DNA from: Corynebacterium pacaense
GTDB lineage: Bacteria; Actinomycetota; Actinomycetes; Mycobacteriales; Mycobacteriaceae
Direction: 5' to 3'
Length of the DNA: 64,000 nucleotides
Assembly (NCBI RefSeq): GCF_900169525.1
Contig: NZ_LT821240.1
Location: forward strand, 1,189,684 to 1,253,683
The position numbers and the translations under genes were made by a program. Below, one piece after another: positions 39,342 to 46,900 of the stretch. Positions within the stretch are counted from its first letter, which is position 1. Each line of letters starts with the position of its first letter. Under the pieces are notes generated by a model. That model was not told where the DNA came from, did not search any database, and worked only from the letters and a program-made list of their open reading frames with translations.

Positions 39342-40136
39342 CTAGCCACCGAATAGATCTTCGATGGTTCTGACCGGTCTTCCCACGACCTCCGACACCG
39401 CGAGCGCCCACGGCACCGACAGGGAGGCCGAATCCAGCAACCGCCGGTCGGCCATGATCACCTCCGGTGCACCGATGCTCAGCACCCCCGCGTCCATCAC
39501 CGCGATCCGATCCGCCACGGAGTAGGCGAGATCGACATCATGGGTGGCCATGACGATGGCCCTGCCCTCCCCGCGCAGCCGCTGCAGGACGCCCATCAGT
39601 GCCTGTGACCCGGCGGGATCGAGGCCCGCGGTGGGTTCGTCGAGAAGCAGTGCGGCCGGTGACATCGCCAGCGCACCGGCGAGCACCACCCGCTTGCGTT
39701 GTCCGTAGGACAACTGGTGGGGAACACGGTCCGCCAGGTCGAACACCCCGGTCGCCCGCATGGCGGCGTCGACAAGTTCGCGCACCCGCGCGGGCGGCAG
39801 GTCCTGGTTCATGGGACCGAAGGAGACATCGGCGCGCACCGAGGTGGAGAAGAGCTGGTCATCGGGTTCCTGCAGCACCAGCTGCACGATCCGCCGCACC
39901 CGGTCGCGGTCGCGACGGCTGTGGTCCATGGTGCGACCTGCGACCTTCAGCGTCCCCGACCGTGCCCGCCACGAGCCGGCGAGGACCTTGAGCAGGGTCG
40001 ACTTTCCGCACCCGTTCGCCCCGAGCACCACCAGAATCTGTCCGGGATTGACGCGGACGCTGGTGCCGCGGAGCACCTCCGTGCCGTGCTCGTGGGAGAA
40101 CCTCAGGTCAAAGGCCTCGATCAGTGCCTCAGACAT
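39342..40136 (-). CDS. cbiO: Cobalt ECF transporter ATPase
   Basis: The 264-residue ABC ATPase drives cobalt uptake with CbiQ and CbiMN. Walker A is GANGCGKST, the Q-loop region is LVLQEPDDQLFSTSV (typical of ECF ATPases), the signature is LSYGQRKRVVLAGALA, Walker B is ALLLDEPTAGLD and the H-loop is MATHDVDLAY. The ATG at 40136 overlaps the end of cbiQ by eight bases. Last gene of cbiMNQO, under the cobalamin riboswitch. Confidence 0.94.
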   Translation of the reverse strand: MSEALIEAFDLRFSHEHGTEVLRGTSVRVNPGQILVVLGANGCGKSTLLKVLAGSWRARSGTLKVAGRTMDHSRRDRDRVRRIVQLVLQEPDDQLFSTSVRADVSFGPMNQDLPPARVRELVDAAMRATGVFDLADRVPHQLSYGQRKRVVLAGALAMSPAALLLDEPTAGLDPAGSQALMGVLQRLRGEGRAIVMATHDVDLAYSVADRIAVMDAGVLSIGAPEVIMADRRLLDSASLSVPWALAVSEVVGRPVRTIEDLFGG

Positions 40137-40863
40137 GTGACCTCCACAGCGACAGTCCGGCGATGGCAGCGAGCATGACGACGCCGGCCACCAGCACCCG
40201 CACCCGGGGTGCCGCGGTGTCGGTGAGCACCCTGCTGGCACCGGGGTCCGCTCGGAGCTCCAGACCCTCCTCCAGCGAACGCGCCCGCACAAGTGACAGG
40301 ACGAACAGCGATGCCGCCTGCTGCCCGACCGAGTTGATCCACCGCCTCCATCCGGAATGGCCGAGCCTGGCGGCCTGCGCATCCCACATCGTCCGCGCGG
40401 TCAGCATCAGCGTCCCGATCATCCGGTAGATCAGCACGATGACATGCACGATGGACTCCGGTGTCCGCAGCGTGCGCAGCAGTTCGATCTGGCTGGCCAT
40501 CGGCGTGGTCAGCGCGAACAGCATCATCGCGCCCATGCCGACGATGCAACGTCCGAGCACCCGTCCCGCCTCGCCCACACCCCCGGGGATCAGGATCAGA
40601 CCCCCGGGGGTCAGGGCGAAGATCAAGGGCCCGATACCGAGTGCGATGAACGCCGCCGGCGCGGCCACCCGGGACAGGTACAGACCCCAGGGGACACCGG
40701 CCGCCCACGCCAGCGCCAGGATCACCGCGGTGATCAGGGGAAGTGCCGGGATCGGCGGAAGGGAGATAGCCAACGCGAGCAGGCCGAAGAGCGCCACCGC
40801 CTTCTCCCCCGGATGCACCCTGGCCCATCGGCTTCGGGCGGCGGCGAGTTCCAGGGCGTTAAT
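40129..40863 (-). CDS. cbiQ: Cobalt ECF transporter T component
   Basis: The membrane T-subunit links the substrate-binding CbiMN to the ATPase. Sequence begins NALELAAARSRWARVHPGEK, the expected CbiQ start region, and has five or so helices. The coupling motifs are AQAARLGHSGW and VRARSLEEGLELR. No ATG, GTG or TTG lies at the natural start; the family alignment points to ATT 40863, whose codon overlaps the cbiN stop (ATTAA). A GTG at 40935 inside cbiN would add 24 residues. The start is therefore uncertain; the protein call is not. Confidence 0.85.
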   Translation of the reverse strand: MNALELAAARSRWARVHPGEKAVALFGLLALAISLPPIPALPLITAVILALAWAAGVPWGLYLSRVAAPAAFIALGIGPLIFALTPGGLILIPGGVGEAGRVLGRCIVGMGAMMLFALTTPMASQIELLRTLRTPESIVHVIVLIYRMIGTLMLTARTMWDAQAARLGHSGWRRWINSVGQQAASLFVLSLVRARSLEEGLELRADPGASRVLTDTAAPRVRVLVAGVVMLAAIAGLSLWRSHV

Positions 40864-41218
40864 GATCGGCCCGCTTCCCGGGCCCGGGTTCTGTTTCCGG
40901 CCCGGCTGCCGCGGTACGGATGCGTGCGCGACCACGGTAGACGCCGAGCACATAACCGAGGAAGCCCGCGCCGAGGGCGGCTTGGAGGGCGAAGAGTCCG
41001 GACTCGACCTCCCCCGGAAGATCCGAGACGATCGGATCGAACCAGGGCTCATAGTCGGGATTCTGTTCAGCCACGATCGTCTCGGCACCTGCGTCGGTGC
41101 CACCGAAGGGCTCCTCCGCATCGGGATCGCCGAAGTTGAGGAACATCGGGATGACCGCGATCGCGATGGCGATCAGGATCAGAAGCAGGGTGAGTGCCGT
41201 TGATTTCTTTCTGTTCAT
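40859..41218 (-). CDS. cbiN: Cobalt ECF transporter accessory protein
   Basis: This small protein of 119 residues has two membrane helices: STALTLLLILIAIAIAVIPM at the N-terminus and ALQAALGAGFLGYVLGVYRG at the C-terminus, with an acidic extracellular loop (FGGTDAGAETIVAEQNPDYE) that resembles CbiN. CbiN activates metal entry through CbiM. It starts nine bases after cbiM and its stop overlaps the proposed cbiQ start. Confidence 0.88.
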   Translation of the reverse strand: MNRKKSTALTLLLILIAIAIAVIPMFLNFGDPDAEEPFGGTDAGAETIVAEQNPDYEPWFDPIVSDLPGEVESGLFALQAALGAGFLGYVLGVYRGRARIRTAAAGPETEPGPGKRADH

Positions 41219-41227
41219 CTTCTTCCC

Positions 41228-41938
41228 CTATCCCGCGACCTGAGCCGTTGTCCGGTCGTCCTCGCCGGCCGACGGAACCTCATCTGCCCGAAGAACACCG
41301 AGGATGCGCAGCTCCTTCGTCGCCAGGGTGCGCAGGCTCCGGAAGATGATCACGGTGACGATCGCCTCGATGACCGCCAGCGGAAGCTGGGTGGGCGCAT
41401 AGAGTGCGAGGAAGGTCAGGGCCGCGTTGCCGAACCCCGCCCCGTTGTGCGCCAGCGCCAGTTGCAGGGCGGTGACCATGTAGGTGGAGAGATCCGCGGC
41501 GAAGGCGGCAAAGAACACGGCCACCCCAAGTCCCGATCCCGCGCGCCGCAGCAGCACCCAGATCCCGTAGGCAACCCAGGGGCCGACGATCGCCATGGAG
41601 AAGACGTTGGCCCCGAGCGTGGTCAGACCACCATGGGCCAGCAGGAGGGCCTGGAAGAACAGCACGATGGTCCCCAGAAGGGCCATCACCGGCGGTTTGA
41701 ACAGGACAGCACCCAGACCGGTACCGGTCGGGTGCGAGGATGATCCCGTCACGGAGGGGATCTTCAGGGCGGAGAGTACGAAGGTGAAGGCTCCGGCGGC
41801 GCCGAGCAGCAGCGCGGTCTCCGGCTTCTCCCTCAACTGCCGTCTCACGGACACGGCACCATGGATGACGAAGGGGGTGGATGCGATGGTCCAGCCCACG
41901 GCCTGGCTCAGGGGTAGGAACCCCTCGGCGATATGCAT
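41228..41938 (-). CDS. cbiM: Cobalt ECF transporter substrate-binding component
   Basis: The 236-residue membrane protein binds Co2+. It starts MHIAEGFLP; the N-terminal amine, His2 and Asn/His residues of this loop are the metal ligands in the CbiM/NikM family. [15 protein letters not shown] supplies the other conserved histidine, and [17 protein letters not shown] is typical too. ATG 41938 is fixed by the MHIAEG signature, even though the frame continues upstream to a TTG at 41983. First gene of the operon, 60 bp after the riboswitch. Confidence 0.95.
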   Translation of the reverse strand: MHIAEGFLPLSQAVGWTIASTPFVIHGAVSVRRQLREKPETALLLGAAGAFTFVLSALKIPSVTGSSSHPTGTGLGAVLFKPPVMALLGTIVLFFQALLLAHGGLTTLGANVFSMAIVGPWVAYGIWVLLRRAGSGLGVAVFFAAFAADLSTYMVTALQLALAHNGAGFGNAALTFLALYAPTQLPLAVIEAIVTVIIFRSLRTLATKELRILGVLRADEVPSAGEDDRTTAQVAG

Positions 41939-41999
41939 ATTCTTATATCTTTCAGTTCCGGGCCCGGTGTCCCCGCGGGCCAACCCGATGAGAAGTCAC

Positions 42000-42195
42000 T
42001 CAGCCCTGGGAAGCGGCTGACCGCGGCCACAGCCGGTCTCCTGGCTTGCCGTCATCCACAAGGCATCCGCACACCTTCCCGGAAGCCCGCGAGGGCATCC
42101 AGTGGTCGTCCGCGGAACGTGTCGGGCATACAGTGGCGGGGTCCGCTCCCGGATTCTCACCGGGATTCCCGTGCACTGTGGCTGCACACAATCTA
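42000..42195 (-). ncRNA. Cobalamin riboswitch controlling cbiMNQO
   Basis: On the minus strand the conserved core reads CACGGGAATCCCGGTGAGAATCC, with GACCCCGCCACTGT after it and the B12 box AGCCAGGAGACCGGC at 42046-42032. This is the full cobalamin aptamer signature. It lies about 60-90 bases before cbiM, so adenosylcobalamin should shut down cobalt import. Ends are approximate. Confidence 0.95.
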
Positions 42196-42315
42196 ACCAG
42201 GGGATGACCCCCGTGTCCGTGGAAGCACGGGATTAACTTCGCCGGAGCGCAATAACGGGGTTGAACCGGGATTAATTCATGCTCCGCCGGCGCACTCCAC
42301 CTGCGCAACCGTATC

Positions 42316-42371
42316 TGTCTATAGCACCTGAACCGCATTGTCTACTTTGCGGGCCGCTTTTTGTGTACACT
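42316..42371 (+). promoter_or_regulatory. cysK promoter with two GTCTA half-sites
   Basis: A -10 box TACACT (42366-42371) has an extended TG two bases before it. Two direct tGTCTA words (42316-42321 and 42339-42344) lie upstream, the second over the -35 region. They resemble halves of the TAGAC-N6-GTCTA site bound by McbR, the sulfur-metabolism repressor of C. glutamicum, but no full palindrome is present. Confidence 0.45.
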
Positions 42372-42447
42372 CTTGAGACATCGGGTACCCGCAATGCGCC
42401 CCGGATAGGCAGAATCAGGAAAAACTCTCGATAGGAGCAAACCCTTC

Positions 42448-43383
42448 ATGGGCCACGTGTACAACAACATCACAGAGACCATCGGTCGCACCCCCCTGGT
42501 CAAGCTCAACAAACTCACCGAAGGCCTCGACGCCGACGTACTGGTGAAGGTCGAGTCCTTCAACCCCGCGAACTCCGTCAAGGACCGCATCGGCCTGGCC
42601 ATCATCAACGCCGCCGAGGAGGCGGGCGCACTGAAGCCGGGCGGCACCATCGTGGAGGCGACCTCCGGCAACACCGGCATCGCTCTGGCGCTCGTCGGCG
42701 CCGCACGCGGATACAACGTTGTGCTGACCATGCCCGAGACCATGTCCAACGAGCGTCGCGTCCTTCTCCGTGCCTACGGCGCCGAGATCGTGCTCACCCC
42801 GGGTGCGGCCGGCATGCAGGGCGCAAAGGACAAGGCCGATGAGATCGTGGCCGAGCGCGATAATGCGATCCTGGCCCGCCAGTTCGAGAACCCCGCCAAC
42901 CCCCAGATCCACCGCGAGACCACCGCAGAGGAGATCTGGGCGGACACCGACGGTGAGGTGGACATCTTCGTCGCCGGCTTCGGCACCGGCGGAACCGTCA
43001 CCGGTGTCGGCCAGGTGCTCAAGGAGCGCAAGCCCGGTGTTGAGATCTACACCGTGGAGCCCGAGGCATCCCCCCTGCTGACCACCGGCAAGGCCGGCCC
43101 CCACAAGATCCAGGGCATCGGCGCCAACTTCATCCCCGAGGTCCTCGACCGCAAGATCCTCGATGATGTGCTGACCGTCTCCAACGAGGACGCCATCAAG
43201 TGGTCCCGCAAGCTCGCCACCGACGAGGGCATTCTCGGCGGTATCTCCACCGGCGCGAACATCAAGGCCGCGCTGGACCTGGCCGCGAAGCCGGAGAACG
43301 CTGGCAAGACCATTGTCACCGTCGTCTGCGACTTCGGCGAGCGCTACGTCTCCACCGTCCTCTACGAGGACATCCGCGACTGA
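42448..43383 (+). CDS. cysK: Cysteine synthase A (O-acetylserine sulfhydrylase)
   Basis: The 311-residue PLP enzyme makes L-cysteine from O-acetylserine and sulfide. The cofactor lysine is in [14 protein letters not shown], the substrate loop is [12 protein letters not shown], and the phosphate-binding [13 protein letters not shown] follows. The [15 protein letters not shown] segment is typical of CysK. A GATAGGAG site precedes the ATG. A strong terminator separates it from cysE, so cysK can be expressed more strongly than its partner. Confidence 0.96.
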   Translation: MGHVYNNITETIGRTPLVKLNKLTEGLDADVLVKVESFNPANSVKDRIGLAIINAAEEAGALKPGGTIVEATSGNTGIALALVGAARGYNVVLTMPETMSNERRVLLRAYGAEIVLTPGAAGMQGAKDKADEIVAERDNAILARQFENPANPQIHRETTAEEIWADTDGEVDIFVAGFGTGGTVTGVGQVLKERKPGVEIYTVEPEASPLLTTGKAGPHKIQGIGANFIPEVLDRKILDDVLTVSNEDAIKWSRKLATDEGILGGISTGANIKAALDLAAKPENAGKTIVTVVCDFGERYVSTVLYEDIRD

Positions 43384-43396
43384 TCCCGCACCCCGG

Positions 43397-43428
43397 ACCG
43401 CCGCTCCCTGCCCAGCAGGGGCGGCGGT
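43397..43428 (+). terminator. Intrinsic terminator of cysK
   Basis: Arms accgccgctccctgc / gcaggggcggcggt pair with one bulged base and are followed by TCTCTGCTTTT. Confidence 0.85.
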
Positions 43429-43535
43429 CTCTGCTTTTCGACGCCCCCGACCGTGGCCCACGGCCACCGCGGCCGGCTGAATGTATTGATTCTCAGTTTC
43501 CCGTCGAGCACTGACAGCGCTGTTACACTTGCCGC

Positions 43536-44102
43536 ATGCTTTCGTTCGTGAAGATGATTCGTGAAGATCTTGCCAATGCCCGAGATCATGATCCGGCGGC
43601 AAGAGGCGACGTTGAAAACGCCATCGTCTACTCCGGACTGCACGCGATCTGGGCGCACCGCGTGGCCAACAGGCTCTGGAGAGCCGGCCTCCGCGGCCCC
43701 GCCCGAATCCTGGCGCAGGGAACCCGCTTCCTCACCGGCATCGAGATCCACCCCGGCGCCACCATCGGCCGCCGCTTCTTCATCGATCACGGCATGGGGA
43801 TCGTCATCGGCGAGACCGCGGAGATCGGCGAAGGGGTGATGCTCTACCACGGCGTCACCCTCGGTGGCCAGGTGCTGACCCAGACCAAACGCCACCCCAC
43901 CATCGAAGACAACGTCACCATCGGCGCGGGTGCCAAGGTGCTCGGCCCCATCACGATCGGGGCGGGCTCCGCAATCGGTGCGAATGCGGTGGTGACCAAG
44001 GACGTTCCCGCGGAGCATATCGCCGTGGGCATCCCCGCGGTCGCACGCCCACGGCGCCGCGAGGAGCACGTCAAGCTCGTCGATCCCGACTACTACATCT
44101 GA
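43536..44102 (+). CDS. cysE: Serine O-acetyltransferase
   Basis: The 188-residue enzyme makes O-acetylserine from serine and acetyl-CoA for CysK. It has the short SAT N-terminal helix region ([18 protein letters not shown]) and a left-handed beta-helix with hexapeptide repeats: [54 protein letters not shown] is the SAT active-site signature with its catalytic His. The C-terminal tail ends in Ile (DPDYYI), as needed for docking to CysK. It is separated from cysK by the terminator. Confidence 0.96.
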   Translation: MLSFVKMIREDLANARDHDPAARGDVENAIVYSGLHAIWAHRVANRLWRAGLRGPARILAQGTRFLTGIEIHPGATIGRRFFIDHGMGIVIGETAEIGEGVMLYHGVTLGGQVLTQTKRHPTIEDNVTIGAGAKVLGPITIGAGSAIGANAVVTKDVPAEHIAVGIPAVARPRRREEHVKLVDPDYYI

Positions 44103-44146
44103 TCCTTCAGCCAAAACCCCAGCCACCCCGGATGCGTGTGACCCAG

Positions 44147-44437
44147 TTAGTTCTTGAGGTCCGCGTACCCGGGGTTCTTTCTGATGAAGTGGGCGACCGC
44201 CGTGCAGGAATCATGGATGCGGATACCCCCGGCCCTGGCATCATCGAGGGCGGCGCGGATCAGCGGCCCTGAGAGGCCCTGTCCGCGGAACTCGGGCCTG
44301 ATCACGGTGTGGTTGAAGTTTCGGTAGTTCTGCCCGTCCACGTAGCTTGCAAAGCCCGCCGGGGTGCCATCCACGGTGATGATGAAGCGCTTCTGACCCT
44401 CATTGTGGCTGACCGCTATGGTGTGGTTCCCGCTCAT
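44147..44437 (-). CDS. Small GNAT-family N-acetyltransferase (YjdJ/COG2388 type)
   Basis: The 96-residue one-domain acetyltransferase has the acetyl-CoA loop HTVIRPEFRGQGLSGPLI and a closing FIRKNPGYADL, both diagnostic of the minimal GCN5-like COG2388 family. The substrate is unknown. I chose ATG 44437 (MSGNHTIAV) with an AGAGGA site nine bases upstream; an in-frame start 33 bases earlier has no ribosome site. Convergent with cysE. Confidence 0.88.
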   Translation of the reverse strand: MSGNHTIAVSHNEGQKRFIITVDGTPAGFASYVDGQNYRNFNHTVIRPEFRGQGLSGPLIRAALDDARAGGIRIHDSCTAVAHFIRKNPGYADLKN

Positions 44438-44493
44438 GGTGGTGATTCCTCTCAATTTTCCTGAGAACACGTGTTAATCAGAAAAACAAGAAA

Positions 44494-44534
44494 CCACCTC
44501 CATCAATTCCCGCTCAGGGACGTGATGGAGGTGG
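44494..44534 (-). terminator. Terminator of the tRNA-Phe transcript
   Basis: Perfect 12-bp arms ccacctccatca / tgatggaggtgg, followed in the minus direction by TTTCTTGTTTTTC, start seven bases after the 3' end of tRNA-Phe. Confidence 0.9.
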
Positions 44535-44540
44535 TAAATG

Positions 44541-44613
44541 TGGCCAGACCCGGGATCGAACCGGGGACCTTTCACTTTTCAGGCGAACGCTCTACCGACT
44601 GAGCTATCTGGCC
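44541..44613 (-). tRNA. tRNA-Phe (GAA anticodon)
   Basis: The cloverleaf runs from GGCCAGA at 44613, with anticodon loop CTGAAAA (GAA) and T loop GGTTCGATCC, and ends TCTGGCC-A. CCA is not encoded. Confidence 0.96.
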
Positions 44614-44646
44614 ATGGATGAAAACTACAATGTAGTAAAAATCCAG

Positions 44647-44720
44647 CGACCCTGACGGGACTTGAACCCGCGACCTCCGCCGTGACAGGGCGGCGCGCTA
44701 ACCAACTGCGCCACAGGGCC
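44647..44720 (-). tRNA. tRNA-Asp (GTC anticodon), copy 2
   Basis: Starts GGCCCTG at 44720; the anticodon stem ccgcc/ggcgg encloses CTGTCAC with anticodon GTC. Ends CAGGGTC-G, CCA not encoded. Identical to the copy at 44939-45012. Confidence 0.96.
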
Positions 44721-44881
44721 TTGAAGCAATACGTAACAGGCCAGACAGAGTCTGCCGGACCGTGCTGCGCACAAGTGAATACCTTACACAGCACCGCGAT
44801 CTGGGCACAAGTCCCCACGTGAGAGCATAAAAACACCCCTGGGAACGGGACGTCGGCGCAGGGGGTGGGAAAGCAAAAGAA

Positions 44882-44919
44882 CCGGGGGTCCACACCTCAA
44901 TCGAAGTGTGGGCCCCCGG
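44882..44919 (-). terminator. GC-rich hairpin between the two tRNA-Asp genes
   Basis: Arms ccgggggtccacac / gtgtgggcccccgg (one G-T pair) enclose ten bases, 20 bp past the first tRNA-Asp. It is followed in the minus direction by TTCTTTTGC, consistent with a terminator that splits the tRNA cluster into two units. Confidence 0.75.
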
Positions 44920-44938
44920 CCAGTGCGTAAAACATCTG

Positions 44939-45012
44939 CGACCCTGACGGGACTTGAACCCGCGACCTCCGCCGTGACAGGGCGGCGCGCTAACCAACTG
45001 CGCCACAGGGCC
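44939..45012 (-). tRNA. tRNA-Asp (GTC anticodon), copy 1
   Basis: Same cloverleaf as the second copy, from GGCCCTG at 45012 to CAGGGTC-G. Anticodon GTC. It follows tRNA-Glu by 34 bp. Confidence 0.96.
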
Positions 45013-45046
45013 TTTATATTCCACGTGTTCACGAGAACGTGGACAG

Positions 45047-45119
<73 letters not shown>

Positions 45120-45270
45120 GCGTTACCCTGAGGTAACTCCTGAAGAATATACGTGATTTTTCACCGAGCACAAAATCTGTCGATGAGCTGGGGTTTCGAA
45201 GGGTACCGAGGGCTTGGTGACAGCAACCAAAAGCCCTCGCCCGGGACGTCGAAAAGTACAGGATGCAGCT

Positions 45271-45888
45271 ATGGCCTATTGGAACCACAACACGGCGTAC
45301 CATCCGTGGATACTCCGCCATCTCCACCGAGGGGCGAGGCTTCTCGACGTCGGCTGTGGAGACGGACTCCTGCTGCAGCGTGCGGCGCACCTTGGCTGCG
45401 TAACGACGGGCATCGAACCCGATCCCTCAGCGTACAATCGCGCTCTCCGGCGGCTCCACGGGAATGCGGCACTCCACAACTGCACTCTCGATGACCTTGA
45501 TGCTCCAGACGCCTCCTTCGACGCCATCACCTTTGTGGCATCACTGCATCACATGGACACCACTGCCGCCCTGTCCTCGGCTCGACGCCTGTTATGTCCC
45601 GACGGAATCCTCCTCGTGGTGGGACTCACCGCCAACAAATCATTCTCGGATTGGGGCGTATCCGCTCTCCAGCTTCCGGTGGTGGCCACCCTCGGACGAC
45701 TGCACGGCGAGACCCCGGACATCGGCGTTCCCGTGCAGTCTCCACGGGAAAGCTACTCCGAGATCGCTGCGTTGACACGGAAGATCCTCCCCGGACGCAG
45801 GTTAGGTCGCGGCCTCTACTACCGGTTTCTGATGGAGTGGAGGAACGTGCTGCACCGGGCGCCGCCTTCAGGTGCAGCTGCTCCATGA
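45271..45888 (+). CDS. Class I SAM-dependent methyltransferase
   Basis: The 205-residue protein has a Methyltransf_11/25 fold: motif I RLLDVGCGDGLLLQ, the acidic end of strand 2 in GIEPDPSAYNRAL, and FVASLHHMDTTAALSSARRL before PDGILLVVGL. The N-terminus MAYWNHNTAYHPWILRH occurs in related small-molecule methyltransferases. ATG 45271 has AGGA seven bases upstream; GTG 45214 would add 19 residues without such support. Substrate unknown. It diverges from the tRNA cluster. Confidence 0.85.
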   Translation: MAYWNHNTAYHPWILRHLHRGARLLDVGCGDGLLLQRAAHLGCVTTGIEPDPSAYNRALRRLHGNAALHNCTLDDLDAPDASFDAITFVASLHHMDTTAALSSARRLLCPDGILLVVGLTANKSFSDWGVSALQLPVVATLGRLHGETPDIGVPVQSPRESYSEIAALTRKILPGRRLGRGLYYRFLMEWRNVLHRAPPSGAAAP

Positions 45889-45912
45889 CTTTGGCGGTCG
45901 CGACCCCACCAC

Positions 45913-46638
45913 CTAAGGCGCACAGGTACCGTCCACGGAACAGCTCTGTCCCTCCTGAACAAGTTCGAAGGGACTCGCCGGATGCCTCGCCTCCCATTCG
46001 GTCAATGACCGTTCAATCGTGGACCGGAATACATCGTCCTCCTGGGCACCACTGATGGCGTAGGTGCGGTCAAACACGAAGAAGGGCACACCCGTGACAC
46101 CGAGTTCCCTCGCTTCCCGGATATCGGCCCGCACCTCATCGGTGTAGGCATCCGACTCCAGTACAGCGCGTGTGACATCGGCGTCCAGGCCCGCCGTACG
46201 GCCTATCTCTACGAGGGTGTCCAGATCATCAATGTTGCGCTGTTGCGCGAAATGAGCGAGGAAGAGAGCCTGAGCCACCTGTGTCTGCAGTCCGTGATCC
46301 CTGGCCAGGTGAATGAGCCGGTGTGCCCGCACGGTGTTCGCCGGGATCGAGGTGCTCTGATCCATCTCCAGACCGACATTCGCCGCCAACTGTTCCACCT
46401 GGGAACCCATCTGCGCCGCCTGCTCGAGACTCCATCCCTTGGTCTCAGCGAGCATTTCATTGGTGGTGCGCAGCGGATACGTCTCCAGCCCCGGCATGAG
46501 CTCAAAGCTCTTGAACTCCACCTCTATTCGGTCCGAGCCACTCGTCGCCCTCAACGCGTCGTCGAGCTTCTTCTTGCCTATATAGCAGAACGGGCAGAGA
46601 ACGTCGCTCCACACCTCGATCTTCATCTTGTCAGCCAT
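45913..46638 (-). CDS. FrnE-like DsbA-family oxidoreductase
   Basis: The 241-residue cytosolic protein (no signal peptide) has a thioredoxin fold with a large helical insert. The motif CPFC lies in VWSDVLCPFCYIGKKKL, and the cis-proline loop is GVTGVPFFVFDRTYAISGAQ. This is the FrnE/COG2761 group of 2-hydroxychromene-isomerase-like DsbA proteins linked to oxidative stress and polyketide pathways. The C-terminus adds a cysteine pair (QSCSVDGTCAP). The 3' end is 24 bp from the convergent methyltransferase gene. Confidence 0.9.
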   Translation of the reverse strand: MADKMKIEVWSDVLCPFCYIGKKKLDDALRATSGSDRIEVEFKSFELMPGLETYPLRTTNEMLAETKGWSLEQAAQMGSQVEQLAANVGLEMDQSTSIPANTVRAHRLIHLARDHGLQTQVAQALFLAHFAQQRNIDDLDTLVEIGRTAGLDADVTRAVLESDAYTDEVRADIREARELGVTGVPFFVFDRTYAISGAQEDDVFRSTIERSLTEWEARHPASPFELVQEGQSCSVDGTCAP

Positions 46639-46704
46639 GTCCGCTTCAACGGCCCGTTACGGGCGGGTATTCCCCGCAGGAGGCCGTGGGCGTCGAAAAG
46701 CAGA

Positions 46705-46734
46705 ACCCCCACCAGTCCGGGGACTGATGGGGGT
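46705..46734 (-). terminator. Terminator of tRNA-Lys
   Basis: Arms acccccaccagtcc / ggactgatgggggt pair with one mismatch and are followed, in the minus direction, by TTCTGCTTTTC. Seven bases past the tRNA 3' end. Confidence 0.8.
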
Positions 46735-46740
46735 GGCATG

Positions 46741-46813
46741 TGGGCCCTGAGGGGCTCGAACCCTCGACCTGCGGATTAAAAGTCCGTAGCTCTACCAACT
46801 GAGCTAAAGGCCC
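46741..46813 (-). tRNA. tRNA-Lys (TTT anticodon)
   Basis: Starts GGGCCTT at 46813; the anticodon loop is CTTTTAA with anticodon TTT, the T loop GGTTCGAGCC, and the end AGGGCCC-A. CCA not encoded. Confidence 0.96.
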
Positions 46814-46854
46814 GACTCGGCATATTTTAGCGGGTTGGTTCCCGATATGAAAAA

Positions 46855-46883
46855 TGCCCCCACCGTTGAAGCAGGCAGGGGCA
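46855..46883 (-). terminator. Terminator of actA
   Basis: Arms tgcccc / ggggca enclose a 17-base loop and are followed, in the minus direction, by TTTTTC, 18 bases past the actA stop. Confidence 0.7.
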
Positions 46884-46900
46884 GTTCCGGGCTGTTCGAA

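Noticed and set aside
39115..39345. Plus-strand 76-codon frame between ramA and cbiO
   Set aside because: It has no ribosome site, no family resemblance, and ends inside the convergent cbiO stop.
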